Source of the DNA: DAIRDK01 sp035403225
GTDB lineage: Bacteria > Bacteroidota > Bacteroidia > Bacteroidales > FEN-979
Length of the DNA: 64,000 bases
Reading direction: 5' to 3'
Assembly: GCA_035403225.1 (NCBI GenBank)
Contig: DAONET010000001.1
Coordinates: forward strand, 124,001-188,000
Both the position numbers and the translations under genes were made by a program. The notes below the pieces were generated by a model that did no database searches, was not told where the DNA came from, and saw only the letters and a list, made by a program, of their open reading frames with translations. This document shows, piece by piece, positions 44,645 through 54,560 of the stretch (its first letter is position 1; the number at the start of each line of letters is the position of its first letter).

Positions 44645-46111
44645 TTATCGACTGTAATTCGGAGCTTCCCGGGTGATCGTGACGTCATGGGGATGGCTTT
44701 CGGCAACGCCGGCCGGCGTGATCTTGATGAATTTGGCTTTCTGAAGATCCGTAATATTTTTTGAACCGGTGTATCCCATTCCCGACCTGAGTCCGCCCAC
44801 CATCTGGTAAATAACTTCCGAGAGAGATCCTTTGTACGGTACGCGTCCGACGATCCCTTCCGGCACCAGTTTCCGGATATCATCTTCCATATCCTGGAAA
44901 TAACGGTCTTTGGACCCTTTTTGCATGGCTTCGATAGAACCCATGCCACGGTATGTCTTGAATTTACGTCCTTCGAAGATGATCGTTTCTCCGGGTGATT
45001 CGTCCACTCCGGCAAAGAGTGATCCGGCCATGATGGCATGAGCGCCGGCGGCCAGGGCTTTCACAATATCGCCCGTGTAACGGATGCCTCCATCGGCGAT
45101 GACCGGCACGCCACTGCCTTTCAACGCCTTTGACACCTCATATACCGCGGTCAGCTGTGGGATCCCGATGCCGGCGATGATACGTGTCGTGCAGATGGAA
45201 CCGGGTCCGATGCCGACTTTCACCCCGTCGATATCCAGTTTCGCCAGGTCACGGGCAGCTTCCGCCGTAGCGATGTTTCCGACGACGATATCCGTATCCG
45301 GGAAGCTCTTTCTCACTTTCCGGGCCATCTCCATCACGGCAATGGTATGCCCGTGAGCCGTATCGATAACGATGGCGTCAACGTTTTCACGAACCAACGC
45401 TTCCACCCGTTCCATGGTATCTCTGGCGATGCCCACGCCGGCAGCAACACGTAAACGGCCCCGATTGTCTTTACAGGCATTCGGACGGGCTTTGACCTTG
45501 ATGATGTCTTTGTAGGTGATGAGACCGACTAACTTGTTATTCTTGTCCACCACCGGAAGTTTTTCAATCTTATGACGTTGCAGGATTTCTTCTGCCTGCG
45601 TAAAATCTGTCAACTCGGTGGTCGTGATCACGTTGTTGGTCATCACTTCGGTGACCGGCCGTGAGAGGTCGCGTTCAAACCGGAGATCCCGGTTGGTGAC
45701 TATGCCGACCAGGACATTATCATCGTTGATGACAGGGATTCCACCGATGCCGTATTCCTTCATGATGCTGAGCGCATCGATGACCAGCGCATTTTCACGA
45801 AGGGTGATCGGGTCGACAATCATCCCGTTCTCGGCCCTCTTCACTTTCCTCACTTCCATCGCCTGCGCATCAATCGACATGTTTTTATGCAGCACTCCGA
45901 TACCACCTTCCTGAGCCATGGCAATGGCCATCCGTGATTCTGTGACGGTGTCCATGGCAGCAGAAACAATGGGGATGTTGAGGCGTATGTTCCTCGAGAG
46001 AGCGCCGGTGGTGTCAACCTCTCTGGGAAGGACCTCGGAATAGGCGGGAACAAGTAACACATCATCGTACGTAAGTCCCTCACCATGAAATTTTTCTGAA
46101 TCGAAGAACAT
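44645..46111 (-). CDS. guaB: Inosine-5'-monophosphate dehydrogenase
   Basis: This enzyme oxidises IMP to XMP in guanine nucleotide synthesis. It has 488 residues from the start at 46111 (MFFDSEKFHGEGLTYDDVLL); an earlier in-frame start would add 13 atypical residues. Two CBS domains occupy about 95-215. The catalytic loop cysteine is near 305 in GIGPGSICTTR, and the flap segment contains KTYRGMGSIEAM. It heads the leftward series of chaperone genes. On the opposite side it diverges from a thioesterase gene. Confidence 0.96.
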   Translation of the reverse strand: MFFDSEKFHGEGLTYDDVLLVPAYSEVLPREVDTTGALSRNIRLNIPIVSAAMDTVTESRMAIAMAQEGGIGVLHKNMSIDAQAMEVRKVKRAENGMIVDPITLRENALVIDALSIMKEYGIGGIPVINDDNVLVGIVTNRDLRFERDLSRPVTEVMTNNVITTTELTDFTQAEEILQRHKIEKLPVVDKNNKLVGLITYKDIIKVKARPNACKDNRGRLRVAAGVGIARDTMERVEALVRENVDAIVIDTAHGHTIAVMEMARKVRKSFPDTDIVVGNIATAEAARDLAKLDIDGVKVGIGPGSICTTRIIAGIGIPQLTAVYEVSKALKGSGVPVIADGGIRYTGDIVKALAAGAHAIMAGSLFAGVDESPGETIIFEGRKFKTYRGMGSIEAMQKGSKDRYFQDMEDDIRKLVPEGIVGRVPYKGSLSEVIYQMVGGLRSGMGYTGSKNITDLQKAKFIKITPAGVAESHPHDVTITREAPNYSR

Positions 46112-46280
46112 AAAGGGCAAATTAGTCTGCGAATGTACGAAAATTACCAATCTGTGTATATAAACAGAAATATTTTAACCAGCTGTCGTGAACAGTTGAA
46201 AATGAGCAGTGTGCCTATAATCATCATTCTTTCTTGTATCTTTACCGTCATGAACAAGAAACAATGTTACGAATCCCTGC

Positions 46281-46691
46281 ATGATGGACGTAAAAGATTT
46301 TCTGGCCAATGACCGTTTTGCCCGCGACATGGGGATTGTGCTGACGGAGGCCGCCGATGGAAGGGCCAAAGCCAGTCTCCGTATCACCGATGATCACCTG
46401 AACGCGGCCGGGATGGCCCAGGGAGGCGCCATCTTCACCCTGGCCGATTTTGTGCTCGCTGCCGCATCGAATTCGTACGGGGATCTGGCCGTCACCCTGA
46501 ACGTGAACATCTCATTCATCAAAGCCACTCCCAAAGGTGTGCTTTACGCCGAAGCATCCGAGACATCGCGCGGTAAGAGGATCGCCACCTACACCATGAA
46601 CATCACCAATGAGTCGGGAGAGTTGATCGCCACGGCACAGGGGATGGCTTACCGGAAAGGGATCACGAACCAAAATTTGTCCCAACCGTGA
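46281..46691 (+). CDS. PaaI-type hotdog thioesterase
   Basis: This is a 136-residue hotdog-fold acyl-CoA thioesterase of the PaaI/YdiI group. The helix begins LNAAGMAQGGAIFTLADFVLAAASNS, which contains the conserved Gly-Gly and acidic catalytic position. The strand VTLNVNISFIKATPKGVLYAEA follows. TATCTTTA at 46237-46244 resembles a -7 element with one mismatch. Its 3' end overlaps the convergent lipoprotein gene by 29 bases. The substrate is unknown. Confidence 0.85.
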   Translation: MMDVKDFLANDRFARDMGIVLTEAADGRAKASLRITDDHLNAAGMAQGGAIFTLADFVLAAASNSYGDLAVTLNVNISFIKATPKGVLYAEASETSRGKRIATYTMNITNESGELIATAQGMAYRKGITNQNLSQP

Positions 46692-47271
46692 TATAACCCG
46701 GGTACACCAGCTGCCGGGCCCCGACATTGATCGTCGGTTTCAGTTTGATGGAAATACGGGTCGGTTTGTTCCCGATCCCGGCCAGGTTGAACCCGAAGTT
46801 CATCATCGCATCCAGTGTTTTTCCTTGTAAAATCTTTTTCAGGTCGAGGTTGAATTGCAAGGGAATAATGGTGGAACCGTTGTTGGGCGGGATCACGAAC
46901 GATTTGGCGAGACTTCCTGTAGTCATCTGTATATCATCGATATATAAAATATAATCGATCTTGTTGAGACCGGCAGAAGTGGTATTCGGGTTACGTCCTT
47001 CCAGGTTGAGTTGCAGCGACAACGGAAAGCTGGACTGGGCAAGCGCTTTGGTCAATTTCGCCAGATCGGCGATGTTGAGATCTTTGACACTTTTATAATT
47101 CTGTACATTGATGCCGGCGACGTTAATATTTTCGGCCGACCGGATCCTGAAATCGCACTTGGTCAGGGTCGCCGCCTGTTGGGCCTGTTGTATCACATCG
47201 CAACCCGGCGTAATCGCGATGAGTAGTAAACACATCAACACGCCCCGGTAAACTTTATTTGCTGCTTTCAT
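46663..47271 (-). CDS. Envelope lipoprotein of unknown function
   Basis: This 202-residue lipoprotein has a signal ending in AITPGC (Cys near 24). The mature part consists mainly of beta strands with TKCDFRIRSAENINVAGINVQ, LSLQLNLEGRNPN and VIPPNNGSTIIPLQFNLDL. This resembles the LEA type 2-like pattern of periplasmic lipid-anchored proteins, but the match is weak. No function can be assigned. It overlaps the convergent thioesterase gene by 29 bases at its end and lies upstream of nothing on its own strand. Confidence 0.7.
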   Translation of the reverse strand: MKAANKVYRGVLMCLLLIAITPGCDVIQQAQQAATLTKCDFRIRSAENINVAGINVQNYKSVKDLNIADLAKLTKALAQSSFPLSLQLNLEGRNPNTTSAGLNKIDYILYIDDIQMTTGSLAKSFVIPPNNGSTIIPLQFNLDLKKILQGKTLDAMMNFGFNLAGIGNKPTRISIKLKPTINVGARQLVYPGYITVGTNFGS

Positions 47272-47319
47272 TTTATTTCGAATTTCATTTCTTCGTTTTT
47301 CCAGATCCTGCGTTCTCTT

Positions 47320-49377
47320 TTACTTTTTTTCGGGTTGATTAAACAGCCATTCAGCGGGCAACAGTTGCTTCTTCATACCGGTGGTTCTTACACTGACGAT
47401 CAGGTCGCCGGTGCCGGTACGGTTGAAATACTCGACCCTGATCTTATGAAACCCTTTCTTCAGGGCTATTTCGCCCGTCCGTTCCAAACGGGAATGTAAT
47501 CCGTCATTATTCACCACTTTCATGTCATCGATATACAGGGCGCTACCGTCATCCGATTCCGTGTAAAAAGCATAAACAGCCGTCTGAGGAACGAGGATAT
47601 ATCCCGACCAGACAAACGCAAAATATTCCGGTTTGTTGGCGGACACGATAGTAAGATTATCGGCCAATCCCTGTTTTACGGGTTTCATCTTTTTAAAATC
47701 AGGCAAACTGTCGTACGATCCTTCGAAATATTTAAATCCGATGCGTGGTTGCGGGTTGGTGGTGGCTTTCGGCACATAGGCTCTTATTTTTCTGAATTCC
47801 CGGGTGGCGATACTGCTGACGGGCTTCCCATCGCGGTAACAGCGGGCTTTAATGACACATCCCCCTTTGATGACCAGCGGTTTCAGGTATTCCCGCGAGG
47901 TAGCGACAGGATCAGCGCCATCCATCGTGTACCGGATAATCACGTTGTCACGATCAGAAGCCAGGGCCACTTCCATTGAATCGACAAAAGTCCCGAAATC
48001 AGTACGAAATACCGGCGGTTCGGTAAGGTCGGGTTTCCCCTTCATGCTGACAGCCACCACCGGGCACAAGGTATCGGGAGTCTCAGCAGGGAGGCGGATG
48101 ATCAGCATATCTTCCTGCCGGGTGGTCTTCAGCTTTACAGGTCCCTGTCCGGTCAGCAGGGTGGCATTCACCTGTTCATTCAGCAAGCCCGGAATCCGCA
48201 GATTGTTGTCCGCGGGCCAGTCGAAGATCTGAAAATAGAGGGTAGTGCCTTTGTCTGTCGATTTCCGGGTGCAGCGTCCCCAACCCAGGTCAGAGAATGG
48301 GTTTGCCTGTGTGCCGTAGATGGATTCTCCGTTCACGGCCATCCATTTCCCAATGACGGCCAACCGGTCGATGCTTTCCTGCGGAAAGACTCCTTCTGCT
48401 GTCGGACCTACATTCAGCAGGTAATTGCCTCCTTTGGAAACGATGTCGCACAACATGCGGATGATATCCTTCGCTGATTTGAAGTTTTTATCATGGCTGT
48501 TATATCCCCAATGGTCGTTCATGGTCATGCAGGTCTCCCAGTCGGTATCGGGCAGTCCTTTTGCAGGCACCTGTTGTTCGGGCGTTCCGAAGTCGCCGCC
48601 GAACATTCCGGCCTTGGTACTGCCTTCCATATCCATCCTTCCCGCTCCCACCCTGTTGTTGATGATGATGTCGGGCTGAATGCTGCGACAGTAATCGTAC
48701 AGTTCTTTTCCATACTGCTCATTCCAGGTGGATTCCCACTCTCCGTCGAACCAAAGCACGCTGATATCACCGTATCGGGTCAGCAGTTCTTTCAACTGTG
48801 CCTTCAGATAAGTAAGGTAGCGGCTGAAGTCGGCTCCTTCGGTGGAGCGGGTTGTTTCCCAGGGACGGCGTGGCAGGTAGTCGGGATGATGCCAGTCCAT
48901 GATGGAATGATAGAAACAGAATTTCAGCCCGTATTTCCGGCAGGCAGCAGCCAGATCGGTCATGACATCCTTGCCATACGGGGTATTCATGATGTCGAAA
49001 TCCGTCAATTTCGAATCGAACATGCAGAATCCTTCGTGATGTTTGCTGGTGATGACAATGTATTTCATCCCGGCGTCTTTTGCCATCCTGACCCATTCAT
49101 CAGCATTGAATTTCAGAGGATTGAAATGCGGCGGCAAGGTATCATACACTTCCAGCGGTATCTGTGCTGACGTGCGGATCCATTCGCCATACGATGTCTT
49201 TCCGTTCCACTCTCCGGCAGGGATGGAATAGAGGCCCCAGTGGATAAACATCCCGAAACGGGCATCACGCCACCAGGCCATGCGGGCATTGTGTTGCCCG
49301 GGAGTTTCAGTTTGCGGAAAAGCAGGGACAGCCGAAAAAATAAATAAAACAGCAAGCAGCAGAATCGTTTTTTTCAT
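47320..49377 (-). CDS. Secreted GH29 alpha-L-fucosidase with PA14 domain
   Basis: This 685-residue exported glycosidase removes terminal alpha-L-fucose from glycans. It has a signal peptide at 1-22 (ending AFPQ). The GH29 domain at about 28-345 contains FGMFIHWGLYSIPAGEW, KYIVITSKHHEGFCMFDS and the nucleophile aspartate near 211 in LWFDGEWE. A beta-sandwich follows, then a chitobiase C-terminal-like segment at about 460-545 (VIIRYTMDGADPVA). A PA14-like carbohydrate-binding domain closes the protein at about 550-680 (YAFYTESDDGSALYIDD). There is no T9SS sorting domain, so it may stay in the periplasm or on the surface. No SusC/SusD pair is adjacent. Confidence 0.94.
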   Translation of the reverse strand: MKKTILLLAVLFIFSAVPAFPQTETPGQHNARMAWWRDARFGMFIHWGLYSIPAGEWNGKTSYGEWIRTSAQIPLEVYDTLPPHFNPLKFNADEWVRMAKDAGMKYIVITSKHHEGFCMFDSKLTDFDIMNTPYGKDVMTDLAAACRKYGLKFCFYHSIMDWHHPDYLPRRPWETTRSTEGADFSRYLTYLKAQLKELLTRYGDISVLWFDGEWESTWNEQYGKELYDYCRSIQPDIIINNRVGAGRMDMEGSTKAGMFGGDFGTPEQQVPAKGLPDTDWETCMTMNDHWGYNSHDKNFKSAKDIIRMLCDIVSKGGNYLLNVGPTAEGVFPQESIDRLAVIGKWMAVNGESIYGTQANPFSDLGWGRCTRKSTDKGTTLYFQIFDWPADNNLRIPGLLNEQVNATLLTGQGPVKLKTTRQEDMLIIRLPAETPDTLCPVVAVSMKGKPDLTEPPVFRTDFGTFVDSMEVALASDRDNVIIRYTMDGADPVATSREYLKPLVIKGGCVIKARCYRDGKPVSSIATREFRKIRAYVPKATTNPQPRIGFKYFEGSYDSLPDFKKMKPVKQGLADNLTIVSANKPEYFAFVWSGYILVPQTAVYAFYTESDDGSALYIDDMKVVNNDGLHSRLERTGEIALKKGFHKIRVEYFNRTGTGDLIVSVRTTGMKKQLLPAEWLFNQPEKK

Positions 49378-49494
49378 GATCGATTTTTTGAGAGGGTAAA
49401 AATACGGAAAAGTCAGGAAAATGAAAGGAGGTAGCGGAGGTTTGAAGGTCGGGAAAACACTTCCCAGTTCGCATTTGGTCTGCCTATCGCGCTT

Positions 49495-49516
49495 CGCATT
49501 TTACATTTCGCATTTG
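49495..49516. repeat. 22-bp inverted repeat, left arm
   Basis: This arm pairs with 54520-54541 on the opposite strand, with two mismatches. It begins CGCATTTTACATTT and ends CATTTG. A related word, TTCGCATTTGG, lies near 49468, so this is partly a low-complexity family of words. The two arms are about 5 kb apart and enclose two secreted-protein genes. Confidence 0.6.
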
Positions 49517-49907
49517 ATCAGACACAGGTGCAGAGCACTGAACCAATTATCACCATGAACGAAGCAGTATCCAGGGAAACACATTCACATCTAATTGATT
49601 TAGTACATATTAAAAAAGTTATCAACAATTAAGCCGGATTAACATCTCTTTCCCTTAATATTCTCGACAGATCAAAACGTTAATTTAGAAATTCATGACG
49701 ATTATCCGGAAATTCTCAGCGTTTATTTAGTTTTTGTCACAGTCAATTTTTTTTTGATTTTTTCTTTTTCTATTCCGAACTTTGTTAACCATCATACTAA
49801 CGAATTCTATCTTTTTATTTCTATTTATGAACGCCTCTCTACCCCATAATGGCACCTTCACCCCGAATAACGTCTTCTCATTCATAAGGATGTCTTATCG
49901 CATGGCT

Positions 49908-49950
<43 letters not shown>

Positions 49951-50225
49951 AATTTCTCCGGTAAAAACACTTCTATTCCTTCCGATTCTCTTAAAAAAGA
50001 GCCTCCTTTTCCAATGGACAATGATTTTTTTGCACAGAATCACCATATACCAAAAGAAAGGAGGCAAGGGTAAATGTAAACAATAAAATGGAACTACTGA
50101 CACAAATCCGCTTTTTTTCGGAAGCAATCGCTTTTGATAAAAAGGCGGTGCGCTCATTTAACAGAGAATGTGCGTAATAAAGTATCAATTTGATTATTTA
50201 GTTTTCAAACTTAAAAACCTTAAAA

Positions 50226-50615
50226 ATGAAAAATATTATTAAGAAAGCATCTCTCTTAACCTTGCTGTTATTGGGAATTACCTGCATTTCAAACGCTAGC
50301 GTTACTGTTAGTTTTACTTTAACTATTAATGACTACGCGTCTCCTGCCTGGACACGTGATTATTGTGCTCAGGTCTATGTGATGGAGGGGAATGTTCAGC
50401 ATTGCGTAGAACAATTGACTAAGTTAACCGTTGGTCCTAATCAGATCAGTTATGAATGCTATCTCCCGTATTCAGAAAGTGACCCGAATTATTCGATTAT
50501 ATGTAATGTTTGGAGAGAAGGTTATCCATTGATTGGAGCACAGGGTTCTGAATTACAACTTTATTTTAATCAAGTGATTAGCGGATTTACTAATGTTATA
50601 GTTAATATATATTAA
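50226..50615 (+). CDS. Small AT-rich secreted protein, unknown
   Basis: This 129-residue protein has a clear signal peptide at about 1-24 (lysines, then LLTLLLLGITCISNAS). The mature part is beta-rich and has three cysteines (in DYCAQVY, QHCVEQL and YECYLP) and a fourth in SIICNVW, so it may form disulfides in the periplasm or outside. No family is recognised. Base composition is very AT-rich compared with the housekeeping genes (15 of 60 G+C in its first line), and a good terminator follows. It is a candidate recent acquisition. Confidence 0.7.
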   Translation: MKNIIKKASLLTLLLLGITCISNASVTVSFTLTINDYASPAWTRDYCAQVYVMEGNVQHCVEQLTKLTVGPNQISYECYLPYSESDPNYSIICNVWREGYPLIGAQGSELQLYFNQVISGFTNVIVNIY

Positions 50616-50645
50616 ACACACACATTAAGTCTGCTCATTATTCTG

Positions 50646-50685
50646 AAAGACGGGTGATTTACAAATGCTTTTATCACCCGTCTTT
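50646..50685 (+). terminator. Rho-independent terminator
   Basis: A perfect 13-bp stem (50646-50658 with 50673-50685) around a 14-base loop ends in TTT and continues T/A-rich. It lies 30 bases after the small secreted-protein gene. Confidence 0.8.
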
Positions 50686-50755
50686 ATATCTAAAAAATTT
50701 ATAAATTATCAAATATTTTGTATTTTCGATTCTATAAAAACTCAAACCCTTAATA

Positions 50756-53700
50756 ATGCGAAGCAGGTTCAAAAAAGCATGGCTAATTTTGCAAATATTC
50801 ATGGTTCCTGCCTGGTCATTTTCCCAAGGAGAGTTCAATAATTGGTATTTTGGAAATGATGCAGGAGTTACTTTCAATTCCGGCATCCCGGTTTATCTTA
50901 CAGACGGAGCCCTTTTATGTGCAGGGCATTGTGTAAGCGTTTCTGATTCTTCCGGCAGTTTCCTCTTTTCTTCAAATTCGTTTGGTGTAATTAACCGAAA
51001 TCAGGAAGTGATGCCTGAAGGTCATCACCTTCATGGAGCAAGTACCAGCTTTTTTCAAACATCCTTTGTAGTTCAGAATCTCGAATCGACTAATCTTTAT
51101 TACCTGTTTACTACCGATTTAGGCGGTTACGGTTTGGAATATTCGATCATCAATATGGAACTTGACGGTGGCTTGGGAGATATTGAACCCGGGCAAAAAT
51201 GCATTCCGCTCCCGGGAATGACAAAAGCTATTGGAGCAGTAACCGGAACTCGTCATAAAAACAATAAATATGCATGGGTGGTTGTAAAGATTTCTGATAC
51301 TAACAACAATAACTATGCTTCCTTCCTTATCAACTCATCCGGGTTGAATACCATTCCAGTATTAAGTAACAGTACGGTACCCGTTGAATTTTCCCCTTGT
51401 GAGATAAAAATTTCTCCGGACGGCGCTCATCTAATCCTTACCCGAAATGCTACTGACTTTTTTGAATTTTGTCAATTTAATACTAAAACGGGTCAGGTTA
51501 ATCCTTTATTCCATTTTATGCCATCCCCATTTTCAGGAGATAGCGCTTCAACAGTTTGTGCCGAGTATTCCATTGATTCAAAATGCCTGTATGTGTGTAT
51601 AAAACCTGCTAATACGGGACCCGGTTATCTTTTCCAATACGATGCTTCTCTCACCGATTCTGCCGCTTTTATGGCGAGTGAGTCTTTAATCGGGATTGTC
51701 CCAAAAAGATGTGCCATGCAATTGGCACCGGATTGGAAAATTTATTGTACCAACTATATGGCCGATTCGCTCCATGTCATCAATTATCCGAATATCCAAG
51801 GCCCGGGTTGTGATCTTCAAGTGAACGCTGTTTATTTGAAAAATAGAACTTGTACAGATGGATTACCCCAGTTTCTTCAGCGATATAAAGCCTATATCCA
51901 TACAGAAGGTCAATGCCAGGGTGATTCCATTCACTTTTCCGGCGATATCTGGCCCCCGGCCGATAGCATCCGTTGGAACTTCGGGGATCCGGGCTCCTGG
52001 TCCAACAACTATTCCACTTTGTCAACTCCTGTTCACTTTTACTCGGTGCCGGGAGTATATACCGTCGAGTTGTACGTCCGGCATATCGATAATCGTACCG
52101 ATACCTCCTGGCAGACAATTACCATCGTGGAAAGCCCACAGCCTGCTTTGGGTTCAGATACGTATATCTGCTACGGAGGATCCATCACGCTTGATGCCGG
52201 CTTCTGTTCAGGATGTACGTATCAGTGGGATAATCTCTCCACGGCGCAGCTGAACATCGGGAATAACCAGACATACACCGCCACCGATACAGGGATGTAC
52301 ATGGTGCAGGTAACCAACCCTTCCGGCTGCACCGGGTGCGATACGGTGCATGTTGCGATCAGCCCTGTCCCGGCGCTTACTACCTCGCCGCTCACCAAGC
52401 CTATCTGCTCCGGCGATTCTACCAACATCGTGCTTTCTTCGAATGTGCCGGCGGCTGTTTTCTCCTGGACAGCCTCGCTGACTTCGGGCAATATCACGGG
52501 TTTTTCTGCTGATTCCGGAACGATCATCAACCAAATACTTACGAACCACCTGGCTACACCGGGCGAAGTCACCTATTCCATTGTCCCGAAAGTGGGGAGT
52601 TGCATCGGCGACACCAGCCACTATACAGTCACCGTCAACCAGGGCGACTCGGTCGATGTTACCGTTGCGGCTTCCACGAATAATATCTGCGCCGGCGCTC
52701 CCGTCACCTTCATGGCTACGCCCGTCAATGGAGGCGCTTCCCCGCAATATCAGTGGCAGGTCAACGGGATCAATACCGGGACAAACAACCCCGATTTCAC
52801 GTACACCCCGGCAAATGGGGACTTAGTCACGTGTATTCTCACTTCGTCGAAGACCGTCTGCATTTCCAACAATCCCGCTACTTCCAACGCGATTGCGATG
52901 GCGGTGAATCCGAATCTTCCCGTGAGCGTGAGTGTTTCGGCAACCACCGATACCGTCTGTGAAGGAACTCCCGTCACCTTCACGGCAACGCCCGTCAATG
53001 GCGGCGTTTCGCCCATTTATCAGTGGCAGGTCAACGGCATCAATTTGGTGTTGAACAGCCCCGACTTCACATATACCCCGTCAAACGGGGATATCGTGAT
53101 TTGTATCCTTACTTCGTCGGAAATATGTACCGCGAATAACCCGGCGAACAGCATTCCGTTCACGGTAACGGTGAAACCGTATTTGCCTGTCAGTATCACC
53201 GTCACCCCTTCTGAAAACCCCTTCTGTCCGGGCAGTTCTGTCACTTTTACTACCACGACAACAAATGGCGGGGTCTCTCCCCATTATCAGTGGCAGGTGA
53301 ACGGGAGTAACGTTGGTTTGAGCAGTCCCGGATTCACGTATACTCCGGCAAACGGCGATCTGGTGACCTGCATCCTTACTTCGTCGGAGCTTTGCACCAC
53401 AAACAATCCCGCCGCGGGGAATGTGATCATCATGCAGGAAAACACCTCGTTGCCGGCTGGCGTGGCAATCACCGCCACCCCAAATCCTTTCTGTCCGGGT
53501 GCATCGGTGACCTTTTCTGCATCCCCCGTCAATGGCGGCACGGCGCCGTTCTATCAGTGGAAAGTCAACGGCAATAATGCCGGGACGAATGCTAATGTTT
53601 TTACCTGCACTCCGTCAAATAACGACAGCATCAGTTGCCTGCTAACCTCGAACCTGGCCTGCGTTTCGAACAATCCCGTGTACTCCAACCGCATCGTCAT

Positions 53701-54490
53701 GAACGCCGCAGCGGTTCCTGTTGTGTCGTTCACTCCCTGCTTCGACACCATCACCACTACCAATGCAAAACCCATCAAACTCAAGGGAGGCATCCCGCTG
53801 GGAGGCACTTATTCCGGGGCCGGTGTGACCGGCAACGTGTATTATCCTTCTGTCGTAGGAACCGGAACACATATCATCACCTACTCCTACACCAATACCG
53901 CACTTTGTTCCGCCACAGCCAGTTTGACCATTCATCAGATGGCCTCATCCTCGATTCCCTGCGGTCAGCCCTTTACCGACATCCGCGATGGGGCCGTCTA
54001 CCAGACCATTTCACTCGGCTCCCAGTGTTGGATGGCAGAAGATCTGCATTTTGGGAACTCCATTTCTACTTCCCTACATCAGTCCGACAACTGCCGTCCG
54101 GAGAAATACACCCACCCGGAATCCGTCTATCAGTGGGACGAATTAATGTCCTATGATCCGACACCGGCCAGTCAGGGATTATGTCCTCCGGGCTGGCATG
54201 TCCCCACCGAAGCCGACTGGAACGCTCTTTTTGCCAACTGGACCAACAGCGGTTTTGCCGGCAGTCCCCTGAAATACTCCGGTTTCTCCGGCTTTGATGG
54301 GATCCTCTCAGGCGTCCGTCACCACACCGTTCAATGGGATTATGCTGGATTTGCGGTGTTCTTCTGGTCTTCCACGGCTCACGGGCCTTACAAAGCTTGG
54401 GCGCACGGCCTGAACGAAACGGATCCGAGCGTCTCCGCCTACCCGGCGGCGAGGAGTAACGCCTTCAGTGTGAGGTGTGTTAGGGATTAA
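50756..54490 (+). CDS. Large secreted PKD/Ig-repeat protein with FISUMP domain
   Basis: This 1244-residue exported protein has a signal peptide at about 8-24 (ending WSFSQ). Residues about 25-380 resemble the propeller-like N-terminal module of Bacteroidota surface proteins (NNWYFGNDAGVTFNSG). A PKD domain follows at about 385-470 and Ig-like units to about 630. Four tandem Ig-like repeats of about 89 residues span about 631-981, each with CEGTPVTFTATPVNGG and YQWQVNG. A linker leads to a FISUMP domain at about 1065-1244 (TDIRDGAVYQTISLGSQCWMAEDLHF, GWHVPTEADWNALFA, SVRCVRD). There is no T9SS sorting domain. Composition changes abruptly near 51.9 kb. Adhesion is likely; no enzyme domain is seen. 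Confidence 0.85.
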   Translation: MRSRFKKAWLILQIFMVPAWSFSQGEFNNWYFGNDAGVTFNSGIPVYLTDGALLCAGHCVSVSDSSGSFLFSSNSFGVINRNQEVMPEGHHLHGASTSFFQTSFVVQNLESTNLYYLFTTDLGGYGLEYSIINMELDGGLGDIEPGQKCIPLPGMTKAIGAVTGTRHKNNKYAWVVVKISDTNNNNYASFLINSSGLNTIPVLSNSTVPVEFSPCEIKISPDGAHLILTRNATDFFEFCQFNTKTGQVNPLFHFMPSPFSGDSASTVCAEYSIDSKCLYVCIKPANTGPGYLFQYDASLTDSAAFMASESLIGIVPKRCAMQLAPDWKIYCTNYMADSLHVINYPNIQGPGCDLQVNAVYLKNRTCTDGLPQFLQRYKAYIHTEGQCQGDSIHFSGDIWPPADSIRWNFGDPGSWSNNYSTLSTPVHFYSVPGVYTVELYVRHIDNRTDTSWQTITIVESPQPALGSDTYICYGGSITLDAGFCSGCTYQWDNLSTAQLNIGNNQTYTATDTGMYMVQVTNPSGCTGCDTVHVAISPVPALTTSPLTKPICSGDSTNIVLSSNVPAAVFSWTASLTSGNITGFSADSGTIINQILTNHLATPGEVTYSIVPKVGSCIGDTSHYTVTVNQGDSVDVTVAASTNNICAGAPVTFMATPVNGGASPQYQWQVNGINTGTNNPDFTYTPANGDLVTCILTSSKTVCISNNPATSNAIAMAVNPNLPVSVSVSATTDTVCEGTPVTFTATPVNGGVSPIYQWQVNGINLVLNSPDFTYTPSNGDIVICILTSSEICTANNPANSIPFTVTVKPYLPVSITVTPSENPFCPGSSVTFTTTTTNGGVSPHYQWQVNGSNVGLSSPGFTYTPANGDLVTCILTSSELCTTNNPAAGNVIIMQENTSLPAGVAITATPNPFCPGASVTFSASPVNGGTAPFYQWKVNGNNAGTNANVFTCTPSNNDSISCLLTSNLACVSNNPVYSNRIVMNAAAVPVVSFTPCFDTITTTNAKPIKLKGGIPLGGTYSGAGVTGNVYYPSVVGTGTHIITYSYTNTALCSATASLTIHQMASSSIPCGQPFTDIRDGAVYQTISLGSQCWMAEDLHFGNSISTSLHQSDNCRPEKYTHPESVYQWDELMSYDPTPASQGLCPPGWHVPTEADWNALFANWTNSGFAGSPLKYSGFSGFDGILSGVRHHTVQWDYAGFAVFFWSSTAHGPYKAWAHGLNETDPSVSAYPAARSNAFSVRCVRD
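52640..53705. repeat. Four tandem coding repeats of about 267 bp
   Basis: Four successive units within the surface-protein gene share long near-identical DNA, such as the stretch reading CCCGTCAATGG and TATCAGTGGCAGGT. They start near 52650, 52921, 53191 and 53458. Such tandem repeats can gain or lose units by recombination and are also prone to collapse in short-read assemblies. Confidence 0.8.
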
Positions 54491-54519
54491 TAAGCGAACC
54501 CATCGCACTTCGCACTGTT

Positions 54520-54541
54520 CAAATGTAAAATGTAAAATGCG
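54520..54541. repeat. 22-bp inverted repeat, right arm
   Basis: This arm, read on the minus strand, matches 49495-49516 with two mismatches. It lies in the 70-base gap between two convergent surface-protein genes. Confidence 0.6.
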
Positions 54542-54560
54542 AAATGTAAGGAGAGAAATA

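Noticed and set aside
48493..49170. 225-codon plus-strand open frame opposite the fucosidase
   Set aside because: Antisense to the GH29 catalytic domain and without motif support.
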